64,000 nucleotides of DNA from Cristatella mucedo (GCA_009760855.2 WPIO01000006.1:1955001-2019000); one strand, 5' to 3'. Counted from the stretch's first letter, positions 1 to 12,420 are shown. A program made the numbers and translations. The notes: generated by a model not told the origin, from the sequence alone.

Positions 1-689
1 CCGAAGCAAAGGGAACTGCCAGAAGGAAGGACGTCGCGGCGGAGCGGAGAGCGTCGATGCACTTGAAAGAGCGGGAACGCAGTCAGCTGCATAGGTTCGA
101 TATAGTCAAGCAGGACCGAGGGCAATCACAATAGACAACAATGAGGAGGCCGAGTCAGCAAACACACCGCGAGGCCCTCCGGCCGCCGGCAGGAGAAAGC
201 TCAACAGCTGAAGAAGAGCTTTCTTTTTTACTCGTGGACGTAGCCATCGCACTGACCAGAGGTGGAATATACCTGAGCGAGCGATTCGATTCGCCGCTTA
301 TTCAGTCGGACAAAGCACAGACAGCTTTGCGAAGGCACAACTGCCTCGGGCACGGATAAAATGCAGGCCGGCTATTATGGCCGATCTGAGGTTTTGCTGC
401 TCTACTGCCCTCCACTCCGGTTATTGTTGCCCGTGCGTATCATCCTCATAGTAATTTGTTTGTCCTCAAGGAATACATTATTCTGCTCTCTCCTCCTTAG
501 AGACACCTATCCCCTGTCCATCTGCCTTTCCTTCCGCCAATATCAATGCCTCTGTCTTGCCTCTACCAAAGCCTCTCTGTCTTGCCTCTCGCTGTCCATG
601 TCCCTTTCCGCTATCTCAATCATCTGAGTCTGCATATGCATATGCAATCTGCATCTGCGTATGCAGATGCCATTTTCATCTTTCTTTCA
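1..689. other. No gene recognised
   Basis: Mixed-composition sequence with only short open frames. I see no domain, repeat or RNA gene here. It becomes pyrimidine-rich towards its right end. Confidence 0.5.
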
Positions 690-929
690 CCTTTCTTCTC
701 CCTCCTTTATGGATTTCTCTCTCATCCTCTCTCACTTTCTCCTTTCGCTCTTCATCTTCCACTCTCCACTTCCCTCTTTTCATTCCTCCCTCCATCTCTC
801 CCTCCATTACTCCCTCCCTCTCTTCCTCCATTCCTCCCTCCCTCTGTCGCCCCATTCCACTTTCCCTCTTCCTCTCTATCTCTATCTCTATCTCTATCTC
901 CTTCTCTTACTCCGCTCCTCTCCATTCCC

Positions 930-973
<44 letters not shown>

Positions 974-1015
974 CTCTCTCTCTCTCTCTCTCACTCTCTC
1001 GCCTTCTCTGTCTCT
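690..1015. repeat. Pyrimidine-rich (CT)n tract
   Basis: About 320 bases are almost entirely C and T on the plus strand, with pure CT runs around 931-991 and TCTA/TCCC interruptions. Open frames across it encode only Ser/Leu/Pro low-complexity peptides and are not genes. Confidence 0.95.
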
Positions 1016-1460
1016 ATTTATTTCGGCCACCTGCTCTTTATTTTTTGTTTCTTCTCTATTTCTTCCAGTTGAGTGAAAATAAAAGTGCTGCACTGTACGC
1101 TGACTGAGGATTCTTACCTTAAACATGTCCATTTTTTCACCAACTGCATCTGCCTTGGATTTACGGCTATCGCCGCGAACGTCGAAGGACCCAACAAACT
1201 AAAAACACGGAACATGCAAATGCTGCAGTAGCTGACGCAGGACATAGTTCGCACGTGCTCGTGACTGAGCTGATAGCCAGAGAGGATAGACAGACAGGCA
1301 ATGGGCAATCATGCATGTTGCCCTGATCTAGCAGCCATAGCGGTAAGAGAAAGCAATGGACGATCATGCACGTTGCCTCTTTGACCTTCCTGCACTTATT
1401 CCCAGGAACACACTACACAGTTCGAAGGCAGGATCCTAATAATCAAGGTTATATTGTTAC
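1016..1460. other. No gene recognised
   Basis: Unique-looking sequence between the CT tract and a SINE. It carries two diverged copies of a short segment containing 'caatgg.c.atcatgca' near 1300 and 1355. Nothing else is recognised. Confidence 0.45.
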
Positions 1461-1578
1461 CGGCCCAGGGGTCAGGGGTCAGGCCTTTACAGACTAGGTT
1501 CTTGGGCTCAAACCCTGTGGCGTAGTTAGAACGCCTGGGTAGAGATTAAGTTGTCCTTAGGGGGCTATACAACTTAAT
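1461..1578 (+). mobile_element. SINE, family 2, LINE-A-like tail
   Basis: A tRNA-like B box (ttgggctcaaaccctgtgg) is followed by a tail reading gcctgggtagagattaagtt and ending in a variant of ctatacaa. The same layout recurs at 8325, 11790, 16925, 42525 and 62262. The tail matches the 3' end of LINE family A in this window. The element runs directly into the adjoining TG microsatellite. Confidence 0.7.
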
Positions 1579-1581
1579 GTG

Positions 1582-1656
<75 letters not shown>
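1579..1656. repeat. (TG)n microsatellite
   Basis: About 39 TG units with one TTT interruption near 1596. It directly abuts the 3' end of the SINE, so it probably grew from that element's tail. Confidence 0.97.
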
Positions 1657-1658
<2 letters not shown>

Positions 1659-1933
1659 ACTGGTGCACTTACACCTGGAGCTATTAGGGGGATTTTTCCT
1701 CACCCTTGGAGACACCGTGGAGCAGTAAACATCTTCAGGTCCCGGATGAAGGCAGTGGAGGTCATGCATGCAGCTCTAATGCAACCACAGCCCCGTAGTA
1801 CGCTGCTGCTTGCGGTCACTACTGTGACCACTAGTAATAATTATCCATTGATGGCCGAAAATGCTGCAGATCATTAGCCACCATGCCTCTACCAGCTCTT
1901 CACGACCCAGGTCGCGGACTTAAGTCCAGCAGT
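1657..1933. other. No gene recognised
   Basis: Short unique-looking interval between the TG microsatellite and a SINE. Nothing is recognised. Confidence 0.45.
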
Positions 1934-2092
1934 TGGCTGATTACGCAGCTTCATTTATATTTTGGAAGAAGAGCTGTAGCGACTATCACCACGGCCTGCA
2001 GTGGGCAATACGAGATCGCCCATTGCAGGACTCGAACCCACTACCTGGGTTGTGAAGAGCGAGCACTTTACCCTTGGGCCAAGACCTAGCTT
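1934..2092 (-). mobile_element. tRNA-derived SINE, family 1 variant
   Basis: On the minus strand a tRNA-like head is followed by a B box whose reverse complement contains tgggttcgagtcctgcaatg, then gggcgatc, tgatagtcgctac and a tail ending near ggctgatt. This is the same architecture as the copies at 8629, 17647, 36521 and 55505, but more diverged. Confidence 0.7.
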
Positions 2093-3212
2093 CGACGATA
2101 ATCGCTACGGCTCTTCTGTCACCATATAAACGCGACTGTGGAATCAGCTAAGTTTTAACTTCACAAGCGAGGCGAGTACATCGTACATAAGCTATTCAGA
2201 CAGATCGATATGCTTGACTACTTGACTCAGATACCGGTAAGCGTCAGGTTATGCGCGGACCATCCTTTAATTGCCTGATCCTCTATTAACGTTTTCAGGT
2301 TCAGCAACTCTGGACGCCCAAGCACTCTTCGGGGATGACTGCTGGCTGAGATCTGAGTGTTGGGACTGCAAAACCCGCTCAGAATCTGAGCTGTTGACGA
2401 TTTCTTCAGAGCAATCCGACACCATGTCTGGGTACGACTTTTTTCACAGCGTAGGCCCGCCCCACATCGAATAAAACGACATCCGTCATATCTGCAAGTC
2501 CGTTGAGCCTTTTTAAGAGTTCTTTTACGTCAGCCATCTACCTTAAAGATGTAAAGGTAATCCAGACTAATCGCATGGCCGGCGGCTGTACGTTACACCC
2601 TGCGGGTGGGGGGCATCCGTGTGTCACACGTGTGTCCACTTTTCCGGTCGATGTTTCACCAGCTGCTAACGTGGCTCTCGTGACAAAAAGCAGCTCAGAG
2701 CCTGCTCTCCACGAGCGAGCGGGGATTGCAATCTCGCCCGAGCGTGACTCAGCACGCAATTAAACAGCACCGCCGTGACCGGTTGCTCGGGCCGATTGCT
2801 CGGGCTGCCGGGAAAGTATCCCGTCGCTCGCTCGGTTTATGGCCGTCGATTGCCTGGCGATTGGCTGGTGAGCAACGAACCTTCGAGCTGCCCATCCTTC
2901 GAGTCGCCGCGCATGATTCGCACTTTACGCTTCACGCGACGCACGCGCACTTGACCGCGACTGCAGCTTGCGATGCTTAGGCCCCTAGCATAGATGCTAG
3001 CACCGGACGACGCACCACCGTGGGCACAATCGCCTCTCATCGCACGCTGCTTTCTAGGATGGGCGCCGGGCACTAACGAGATCTCAGCCGGATAGGACTC
3101 ATTCTTCCGGTTGCACTTTCTTCGGGCGAGTGGGCTGCAGCAGCAGCTGACTAGGTGCGGGCGCAGGCCGCTGGCTGTACGCCGGTGCGCCGGGTCTGCC
3201 GGGCGGCGAAGG
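2093..3212. other. CpG-rich unique sequence, no gene seen
   Basis: GC-rich with CpG clearly not depleted, particularly after about 2570. The open frames contain no domain I recognise. It could be promoter or 5' untranslated sequence of an unseen gene, but no start or splice structure supports that. Confidence 0.45.
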
Positions 3213-3368
<156 letters not shown>

Positions 3369-4545
3369 GGGCCGCAAGGCCGAGCACTTGCAAACAACGG
3401 GCGAGCGAGCAAGCAGCCCGCTCGCGTCTGCTCGGGCAGTTCTGCCATAGACCGCAGTGGCACGTGCAAAAACAACTATTCCGGCTGTGCAAATAGCCGA
3501 ACCGAGGCTGCATTGGCCCGCCGATCGAGTGTGACATGGGAGATTCAGCTCTCAGTCAACAGATGACTGTGCAACCCCAGCAGTGACAGGAGACTGCGTA
3601 AACATTGTCCACCCGTGAGAGCCGGGCCATAAGGTCGCGGACGAACCGGAGGGGCGCATCGATGCCGGAAGTGGTAGCGAATCGACGAGGCCGAGGCGGT
3701 CATCATCGGTGACTGCTGGCTGCTGCTCAGCTAGCCGGCCGGCGCTCCCTTACGCTCGCCGGCCGGCGGCGAACGTGAGAAAGTTGGAGAACGTTCGTTC
3801 GCGCTGCTTTTCTGTCGTATTTTTCCCTGGTCTTCACATGCCTGGCGCCTCGAAAATGGCGCCTTAAAAGCACGCGCGCCGAATGCAAAGGGGCGATTTC
3901 GCTTTGGGTTCAGGGCGGGAGCAAGGCAGGTAGCTGATTCGTGAACTCCGTAAATGGCGGCGCTGGCGAGGAGCTTAAACGAGTCAATACAAAAGTTCGT
4001 CTGTACAAGAAGATCTTCCGAAATTTTTTTTTAGCTGAGCCCTAACGCCTGCTCATCGCGAGTAGCTACTGCGCCGCCCGACGCTATGCGAATCAAGTCC
4101 CCTTACGAAAATCCTTAAGGCTTAGGTCGATGCGATTATGTTAGGTGGAACCATAAACCTAAGTCGCGTTTCGCACAGCTTTCCCCGAGGCAAGCGCGCG
4201 CGGTTTCTCGAGGCCGGCGAGCGAGTACAATCGGCAGCGGCACAATCGAACACCGAGAGAGAGAGAGAGAGATGGCCGTTTCTGGGCGCTCTGCTCGAGC
4301 AGCGTTCCAGTCCCCTCCGAGTCTCTTGTCCGAGACGCGGACGACAAACAAAAAAAGTGCGGGTCGCAACAAGTGCGGGCCGGCGGGAGAGAGCTCGTTA
4401 GCCGAACAGGAAACTCCCGATTGCCAGTATATTGCTGCCTAGGCTCTCTACAGCCTCGCCTTCGTTGCGCTCCGCAGCGAAGGCGAGGCTCGCGCCTTGC
4501 GTGGTGCTCATCGCTCCTCGCCGCAGCTCATTCGTCCCCTTTACA
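3369..4545. other. CpG-rich unique sequence, no gene seen
   Basis: GC-rich sequence without a recognisable product. It holds an 11-bp perfect stem (3734-3744 with 3757-3767, gccggccggcg arms) and a short GA run at 4254-4271. Confidence 0.45.
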
Positions 4546-5186
<641 letters not shown>

Positions 5187-6868
5187 CTAACCTCCCGTTC
5201 CCGCGACCTGCCCAGCCGAAGCCGTCAACAAGCGACCGATCCAAAGATCGGCTTACCTCGACTTCTAGGACGTTAAATTCGCCGTGAAGCAGCATGCCGC
5301 CGTCGGTTTCGCCGTCTCTTTCTGAATCGCACTCGGGACAACCGTACCGCTGCGTAGCCGCAACGATGCGTTCGCGCACGCGTTCGAGCGGTAGCGCCGC
5401 AGCTAATACCGTGCGAACCGCTGCCGTCGTCTGCGCGCTTCTGTCCCGCCTCCGCGGTCGCTGCTAACCAATCAATGGCCACGCTCTTCTCCGGCGGGGC
5501 GGGGCGACCCGCTATCGCTATGCAGATCCGGATAAACTGCGAACAATGGCGCCCGAGGAGCTGAGCAGAGCAGGAAAGGCTATTGATGGGGGAGCTCCAT
5601 AGCTTCACAAAGAGACCTGACTGTTGCTATTTTGCCTGTTTGCACTTCTCGCCGGGGACCGTGTGGCTATCACCTCCCTAGTGCGCCGCGCATCTGTACC
5701 GTCAAACAAAACCCCGGACCCCCGACCAGCTGCGGGCGCAAACAACGCTGCAGGGCGCCTGATTATTTTCACAAGCCGCCCGAATGGGCTTCGGACTAAG
5801 CGAGCGCGGCGGCGGTCGCCGCGCTCGCGAGAGCGACCGCGCAGCATGCGCTGCAGCGGACGGCGATCGCGTCTCGGAGAGCCGCCGCGGCCACCGCGGG
5901 GACGACGCTTGTGGGGGGGGCGAGGGTGGAGGGGCGGGGTTGGAGGGGCGTGGTAGGTCTGGAGGTGGCCGAAGCCGTCCTCGAGCGGCCACGAGGCGAC
6001 GCTCGAAATGGGCAATCGCCGCTGCCGCCATCGGCTCTGGCCAAAGCTTGGGCTGGCCGCCGCGCCGGCGGCGGCGCTCTCGCCGCACTCGTCGGCTGAT
6101 CGGCGAGGCTCGAGGCCAGGCTCGAAAGCCTGGAGATGTGGCTCGGACACCCGATGTGGCTGAAGCTCGAACGAGAGACCAGCCGTCGGCTCGGTCCTCG
6201 AAGCAGCACGCGGGCTTGCGACCCTGGGACTCGCGCATCGCCACCAAGGCCGCCGCCGGGTGCCCGCCTCTGTGCTCTCGTCCGTCCCACACTGCCTTTC
6301 GCGGCTAGTAATAGAATAGAAGCGTCTGCCAGTGCCGGCTTCGCTGGCGGTGAGCGAAGATGAGCAGCCGCCCGAAGGCAGCGGCCGGTGCCGGAGCCTT
6401 CACGGCCCAGTGAGCTCGCTCGGAGCATTCGACCTCCGCACGCCTCCTCCGCGACGACGGACGGCGCGATCCGAGCGTGGTCCACCTACCGGATGACGAA
6501 TCGAGCCAAGACCCGACAGCCGGGTGGAAGCGACTCGCCGCCCTCTGCGGGTTGGCTTTTCGCACCGAGGCAATGGCGACGCATTCGCCGGAGCGGCGGC
6601 GGCCCTGCACGGCAGCTGCCGCCTAGGTCGGCGGGAAGCTCTGCTCGGGGAGCTCGCTTTCGAGCGGCTCCGAGCGTCGCACCGGAAGGAGCGAGCTTTC
6701 AAGTAGCTCGCACGCAGCTCAGAGGAGCGCCCCTGGAGCGTTCGAGCGGCGCTCCAGGGTCGCTCGCGTCGATCTGCCGCCAGGTGACGCTTCAGCAAAC
6801 CGTCGCGAGCACGACGCCGCGCTCAAGTCATTATTGTCGGCTGGCTCCCGGCAGCGTTTCTGCTCCTT

Positions 6869-6869
<1 letters not shown>
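5187..6869. other. Very GC/CpG-rich block, no gene recognised
   Basis: Dense CpG with overlapping open frames on all six frames, as expected by chance at this composition. The predicted peptides are Arg/Ala/Pro/Gly-rich without a domain. It looks like a CpG island, possibly the 5' region of an unidentified gene. Confidence 0.45.
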
Positions 6870-6951
<82 letters not shown>

Positions 6952-7084
6952 GCATACACACGCACGCATACACACGCACGCATACACACACACACACACA
7001 TACACACGCACGCATACACACACACACACGCACGCATGCACGCACGCACGCGCGCGCACGCGCACACACACACACACACACACA
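6870..7084. repeat. (CA)n microsatellite with CG/TA variants
   Basis: A pure CA run to about 6945 is followed by CACACGCACGCATA-type higher-order units and a second CA run. In other frames it encodes only Cys/Val or His/Thr repeats. Confidence 0.97.
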
Positions 7085-7663
7085 CGGTCCGCCGGAGACA
7101 GCGCGAACTGTGCCGTCCGCTGGAGCGTGCGCTGTCGCAGCGTGCGCTGTCGTAAAGCGGTTCGCAATTAGACGCTTCAGCGGTGAGCGAAGGCGAGCGC
7201 TGCGAGCGCGGCGAGCCTGCGAATCCTTTGTTCCCGTCCGCCGGCCGCTCACGTGCTCGCGCCCGGCGGCAGCGGCAGCCGTTTAGCGGCGCTGCTAGCG
7301 CCGGCTCGCGCCGATCGGGAAGACGGGGAAGACCGGGCCCTTCGGCGCTGTTTGACGAGAGCACGGTGCACAGTGCACAATGCTCGGCTCTCAAGCAAGA
7401 CACCGAGAGAGCTCCATTGTGCCCGCAGTCGGCGGGCTCGCAGCGTGCGTGCGACACGTCCCGAGCAAACAGCTCGCGGTTAGTGTTCCGAATTAAATAT
7501 TGTCTTTGGTGTTCGCGACGCCTCGGCGAGAAGTCACCATTATGTTGCATACTCTCGCCGTCGCTTCTCGTGCCGGAACAGCAGGATGGGCAGCTTTGTT
7601 CGTACTCCGAGCCGGGCCGGACCGGGCCGGGCCGGGGAGGGCTCTTCCGCGCGAGTGCGCAAA
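7085..7663. other. GC-rich unique sequence, no gene recognised
   Basis: CpG-rich. It includes a 15-bp direct duplication near 7123-7152 (cagcgtgcgctgtcg-type units). No domain is recognised in any frame. Confidence 0.45.

Positions 7664-7743
<80 letters not shown>
7664..7743. repeat. (GA)n microsatellite
   Basis: An 80-base purine run on the plus strand, essentially pure GA after one GATA interruption. Confidence 0.97.
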
Positions 7744-7747
<4 letters not shown>

Positions 7748-8324
7748 CTGATGGCCCGGCGGCGGGCGACGGGTTGCCGCTTAAAACAAAAGCTTAAACT
7801 TGTCAGTAATTAAGAGAGGCAGCTCGCTCGACAGGCGGCGGCGGCAGCGAGCTCAGGACGTAGCTAGGCGGGACGCCGCCAGGTCCGATCGGGGCGGAGC
7901 CGCCGCCGCCGTCGGATTAAGCATCCGTGGCCGTCGCCGCCGATGCAGCGTGACTCACGGGTGGTACGTTTCGTCCCAGTGACCGGCGCCAGCCTTCTAG
8001 TGCGTCCGGTCGGCGCCTGGCCGAAGCTGCCCGGATGCAGATGCTAGATTGCAGCCTCGATTGCTGCACACGCCCAGCGTTGAGCACCATGACGCTCGGA
8101 GCGCCAGGGCGTTCGGAGCGTAAGAGACGGCATAGAAACTTTAGCGCTGACTCAGTGAGTCAGCCATCGGCAGCGTCGTGTCGATTTGTAGCGTAGAAGC
8201 CAGCGCCGTACTTGGTTATCGCTGGGTGTATTCATCAGGCTTCGCTACTGTCGACGTCTGTTAGCAGCAGTGTTCAGCCTCCGTCTGGACTTATGCTGTC
8301 ATAGAAATATTAATAATGAATAAT
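7744..8324. other. GC-rich unique sequence, no gene recognised
   Basis: CpG-rich up to about 8100 and then closer to average composition. Nothing coding or repetitive is recognised. Confidence 0.45.
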
Positions 8325-8420
8325 TATAGGTCCTTTATACATCGCCCTAAGGGAATTTAATCTCTACCCAGGCGCTTTAAAACACGCTGCAACAGAGTCC
8401 GTGCCCAAGGGTTAGTGTCA
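8325..8420 (-). mobile_element. SINE, family 2, fragment
   Basis: Read on the minus strand it ends in gcgcctgggtagagattaaa followed by ttcccttagggcgatgtata. This is the tail shared by SINE family 2 and LINE A. The tRNA-like head is truncated or degenerate. Confidence 0.6.
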
Positions 8421-8628
8421 TGCACGATGTCAGAAATGCAAAAGCCAACTAGAGTATCGTGATTAGGCCGGCATGCTAAAGTAAACAGTTTGTAAGATTA
8501 ATGGCTAGTAGCATGCACTGAATCGTGTACCGGTAGGCATGCATAGCGCCCCGAAATAGTAAATACAGGTACACAGCTGTCCCTCTTTCAGCGAATACCC
8601 TCCATACCACTTCCGGTTCCCGGAGACT

Positions 8629-8797
8629 AGCTGATTTAACAACCTCTCTTTTGTATAGTGACAGAAGAGCCTTGAGGGCTATCACCACCGCTTGCAGTGG
8701 CAATAAAGCATCGCCAACCGCAGGATTCGAACCCACGACCTCGGGGCCAAGATCGGGAAAAAGCAACCGCCTTACCTAGTGAGCCATTACGGCTCGC
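8629..8797 (-). mobile_element. tRNA-derived SINE, family 1
   Basis: Minus-strand copy with a head gagccgtaatgg, an A-box-like block near caCtaggtaaggcgg, and a B box gggttcgaatcctgcgg. The body includes ggtgatagccctcaaggctc and a tail ends in aacagctagt-like sequence. Pol III-type A and B boxes identify it as a tRNA-derived SINE and not a functional tRNA gene. Confidence 0.85.
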
Positions 8798-8959
8798 TCC
8801 CGCTCTACCTACCGAGAAGAAAACCAGGGTTACATAAACTCGGAGATTCTGCGGCATCGCGGCATAGAAGCAATCGACCCGAGCCCTGTGGAACCAATCG
8901 CGGAAAGCGGAAGTCTGCTGCAGCCGCCGCTTCCAACGAACCGCATGGGTTGACGCTAT

Positions 8960-9012
8960 GGCCGGTGAGCCGTGCATTTGGACGTTTCGGGGCTTCGCAC
9001 GGCTCGCCGGCC
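8960..9012. repeat. 16-bp inverted repeat (stem-loop)
   Basis: Arms 8960-8975 and 8997-9012 (ggccggtgagccgtgc and its complement) pair with a single mismatch across a 21-nt loop. Confidence 0.85.
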
Positions 9013-9158
9013 ACGGACTGAGTGGACCTCGCTACTTCCCGCTGAGCAAGACAACACTTCTTTCCCGACAGCTTAAATTAGGGCTGTACCGAATAGTTGA
9101 TTTTCGCAATTCGACTGAATATGAATAAGTGACCCCAACTATGCGGCCGAATACAGTC

Positions 9159-9525
9159 AATGTAATGTATCTCCGTCTGTAACTCCACAAAGTTATAGAG
9201 ACTATTTGGGTGTTACGCAGGAGAGTTTTGTATAGCGCACTCACAGCCTAAGCGGCTTTCGGTACGCATTCGGTAGCCAACAGACTTCGTCTCACGCAAC
9301 AAAGAGAAAGTGGGAAGCATAGCAGAGTCAGGAGAGCAGTTGAGGTAGTGAGTAGCATGGAAGTAGCAGCTCAGGACCGCTGAAAAGGATGAGCCATTAG
9401 TGGCAGCAGGAGAGTAGTTGTCGTTGCGTAAAAATTGTGAAAGCGAGTTCCTCAGACTAAGCCTCCAGAGCTAAAGCTTCAGTCGCCAACGGTCTTTAAG
9501 CGGAGGGATGGAACAGCTAATTTAT
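9159..9525 (-). mobile_element. LINE family B, 3' part (interrupted copy)
   Basis: This is the 3' untranslated part of a CR1/L2-like LINE. The end carries the (TAATG)n-type tail at about 9159. The body (gcgcactcacagcctaagcg; gtagccaacagacttcgtct) recurs at 11955, 13990, 45750 and 52915. The copy continues at 10336 after an inserted LINE A. Confidence 0.85.
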
Positions 9526-10335
9526 AATAATAATAACAATGCACTTTATAAAGCGCCCTCAGAGAACTCAATCTCTTTCTAGGCACTTTGCATTTGCTGC
9601 AAAGGGAAATGCGATTGAATGGTGAGTGATAAATGCTCATGCTCATGCTTGATAAACAACATGAATAACATGGTTAGGGGTGACATGCACAGGGTCGGCA
9701 TGCAAATGTGGTTAGTGGCAGCATGCACAGTGTCAGCACGCATAAGCACATGAAGGACGAGTCACAGGGACCCACTAAATGCTGTCCTAAATAGGTGTGA
9801 TTTTAAGTTCTTTTTAAATATGTCAAGTCGTGGGATGTTCTGACGCAAGTCGGGAGTGAGTTCTAGGCTTTGGGAGCATACGAACTAAATGCACTGTCTC
9901 CAAAGGATTTGAGGTTTGTACGAGTTATTGGTAGACTGTTGGATTTCGAAAAGCGGGTGATACGATGTTGGCCTGGTGGGGGAGTAGATCTGAGAGATAG
10001 GTTAGAGCCAAAGAATGAAGTGACCTAAAAGTGAGCGACAAAATCTTGAAGTCTATCCGTTGCTTGATTCTTAGCCAGTGCAGGTCGGCGAGAAGTGGCG
10101 TGATGTGGCAACTGCGACGCTCACGACAGACAAGCCTAGCTGCGAAATTGTGCACCGTCTGTAATCGCCTGATCGCACATGCCGGTAGGCCAGCAAGCAG
10201 TGAGTTACAGAAGTCAAGACGGGATGTCACAAATGCATGGACTAACTTGGACGTGGTATCCTTATCTAAACAAGCCGAATTTTAGCAATGTTATGTAGCT
10301 GAAAGTAGGCAGAATCGAATGTGGAGCTGTGAAGC
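9526..10335 (-). mobile_element. LINE family A, 5'-truncated, inserted in LINE B
   Basis: It runs from the ATT/TTA-rich 3' tail at 9526 through the characteristic agcgccctcagagaactcaa end. It then covers the C-terminal part of the reverse transcriptase ORF, with peptides equivalent to TSRLDFCNSLLAGLP and ITPLLADLHWL on the minus strand near 9925-10230. It splits a LINE B copy. The 4-bp sequence TTAT flanks both sides (9522-9525 and 10336-10339), consistent with a short target duplication. Confidence 0.9.
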
Positions 10336-11350
10336 TTATTGTCCACGCGGGACCTGACGGTGCGAAGAGGCTGAAACTGGTGCACCCGTTCAGCTAGGTA
10401 CGAAGAAGCCAAGCCGTAGCGGGCCTTGTGGGTCAGCGTAAGAACGTTTCTCTGTACCCGTTGATCAACCGGCATCCATCCTAGCACTTTTAGCAAAATA
10501 GACAAGTGGTCAAGCTTCTGAGACTTGAAAGCTTGCCTTGCAGCCATATTCATAGTCAGCTGCAGTGGCCTAGTTGCTTTCTGTGGTAGCCCAGCCAAAA
10601 GGGAATAATAATAATCAAGCCGAGACAGAACTAAGGAGCTATTTACATTTTTTACAAGCCACTGGGGAAGACAGCTCCTAATCTTTGATGGAGATTGGAC
10701 GTAATGGCTAGTTGTAGAAGCAGTCTTCTGAATGAAGCTTTTAAAATTGAGACAGCTGTCGAAAACGACACTTAAATTTCGAGCACGTGGTGATGGTCGC
10801 ACAGTAGCATCACCTTTTAGAAGAACAAAGCCTTTCAATCCAGAAGCCACACGCTTAGGGTGTCCTATGAACAGCAGTTCAGTTTTATCGTCATTTAGTT
10901 TAAAGAAGCTTTCCGATATCCACGATCGAATGTTGGCAAGGCAAGCATTCAGTTTGTCAGTTGCTGCAGCAGATTCCGACGGTTTGAATGACAAATACAG
11001 CTGAGTATCTTCAGCATAAAGGTGATATCCCATTCGGTGGGCCTTAATCACTTTTCCCAGGGGTTGAGTATAAATGGAGAACAGCAAGGGATCGAGTACG
11101 GACCTTTGAGGGACTCCACAGGTGACCCTTCTCGTGTGTGAGACCTGACCCCCACACGACACGGATTGAAACGATCAGACAAGTACGATTTAAACCACGC
11201 CAGTGCTTCGTCTGCCAGACCGATCATTGTTCTCAATCGTGCAAGCAGAACACCGTGATCAATGGTATCGAAGGCAGCAGACAGATCTAGCAGAGCTAGG
11301 GCAGTGACATTCCCGTCATCGTTGCCACGTAGAATGTCATTGTTAACACG
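10336..11350 (-). mobile_element. LINE family B, reverse transcriptase part (decayed)
   Basis: Minus-strand frames encode reverse transcriptase motifs in order. LLDLSAAFDTIDH (motif A) lies near 11255-11310, GVPQRSVLDPLLFS (motif B) near 11060-11110, and YLYAEDTQLYL-type motif C near 11000-11030. Thumb and connection sequence runs to 10336. Motif A and B lie in different frames, so at least one frameshift is present. Motif C reads YAED in place of the catalytic YADD, so the copy is dead. The 5' end is truncated near 11350. Confidence 0.88.
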
Positions 11351-11789
11351 GTGTTAAATGTTATTGTTAACACATTGTTAACATTCATTAAAATACTATA
11401 CAATTAATAGTGTACACATAATAATTGACCGACAAAATTTAAAATGTACGCATAAGCTGCAGTTCATTAAATTTAACACATTAACATTTTGTGACCCTTT
11501 ATGAACATTGAACCCCTAACTAAACATAAACAGTTGACGAAATAACGCTCGCGCATATGTTATATCAATAAAAGAGTTACTTCAGTCCACTCGCTGTTCC
11601 AGCCGCGTATGCAGAACCAGATGTCACGTGACCACAACTCGCATTCGGTCGGACCGCTACCACATTCGGCCCAATACTGAACAACTATTTGGCCCTAAAA
11701 TTTGGTCCCGAAGTGAATGTTCGGTACAGCGCTTGTGTAAACCCAGACGGTCTGAAACGAGCGTAGGATAATGCTGGCAAGGCTCTCGC
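11351..11789. other. AT-rich segment, possible transposon remnant
   Basis: It begins with gttaacac inverted motifs. It ends near 11735 with ttcggtacagcgc, which is complementary to gctgtaccgaa at about 9082. It may be the other half of a hAT-type element interrupted by the LINEs. No coding signal is seen. Confidence 0.35.
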
Positions 11790-11876
11790 CGCAGAGCTCA
11801 AGCCCACGACCTTGGTCATCCAATGCATTCACTTTGACCTCGTCATTAACGGCGAGCACTTTAACCTTTGGCCACA
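11790..11876 (-). mobile_element. SINE family 2 head fragment
   Basis: The minus strand contains gaccaaggtcgtgggcttga and a preceding caggttaaagtgctcgccg, matching the head of the copy at 42525. The tail is missing. Confidence 0.5.
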
Positions 11877-11954
11877 CTAGGGCTGCGCAGTGGCGGCCAG
11901 CTAAAATGTCCGGTTCGGCATTGTCGAGTCCCCGCGGTATACAAAAATATTGAT

Positions 11955-12333
11955 TGTAATGTAATGTAATGTATCTTTGTCTGTAACTCCACAAATCCAT
12001 AAAGACTATGTATGTGGGTGTTTCGCAGAAGAGTTTTGTATAGCGCACTCACAGCCTAAGCGGCTTTCGGTACGCATTCGGTAGCCAACAGACTTCATCT
12101 CACGCAACAAAGAGAAAATGGGAAGCGTAGAAGAGTCAGGAGAGCAGTCAAAGTAGTGAGTAGCATGGAAGTAGCAGCTCAGGACCGGTGGAAAGGATGT
12201 GCTATAATTGACAGCAGGAGAGAAATTGTCGATAGAAGGAGAATCGTGGAAGCGAGTTCCTCAATCTAGGACCTGCAGAGCTAAAGCTTCTGTCACCAGC
12301 GATCTTTAAGCGGAGGAACGGAACAGCTAATTT
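11955..12333 (-). mobile_element. LINE family B, 3' fragment
   Basis: Starts at a (TGTAA)n-type tail and follows the LINE B 3' end closely through agctaatttat. It is cut exactly where the neighbouring copy at 9159 was invaded by LINE A. Sequence beyond that point is unrelated. Confidence 0.85.
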
Positions 12334-12420
12334 ATCGTCGTAGGTTGATGCAGATGCCTTTAACCGTCAATCTGCATCAGCAAACTGATTTTGGTGGTAA
12401 AGTGATCATATCGAGATGCA

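Noticed and set aside
546-1132. Several Ser/Leu- or Arg/Glu-rich open frames
   Set aside because: They are translations of the CT microsatellite; the same applies to frames at 2837-3537, 4373-5379, 6719-7550 and 7183-7813.
8629-8797. Possible tRNA genes at B-box sites (also 1934, 17647, 34619, 36521, 55505)
   Set aside because: A and B boxes are present but cloverleaf pairing and anticodon arm are not, and the same 160-bp unit with a non-tRNA body and tail recurs. These are SINEs.
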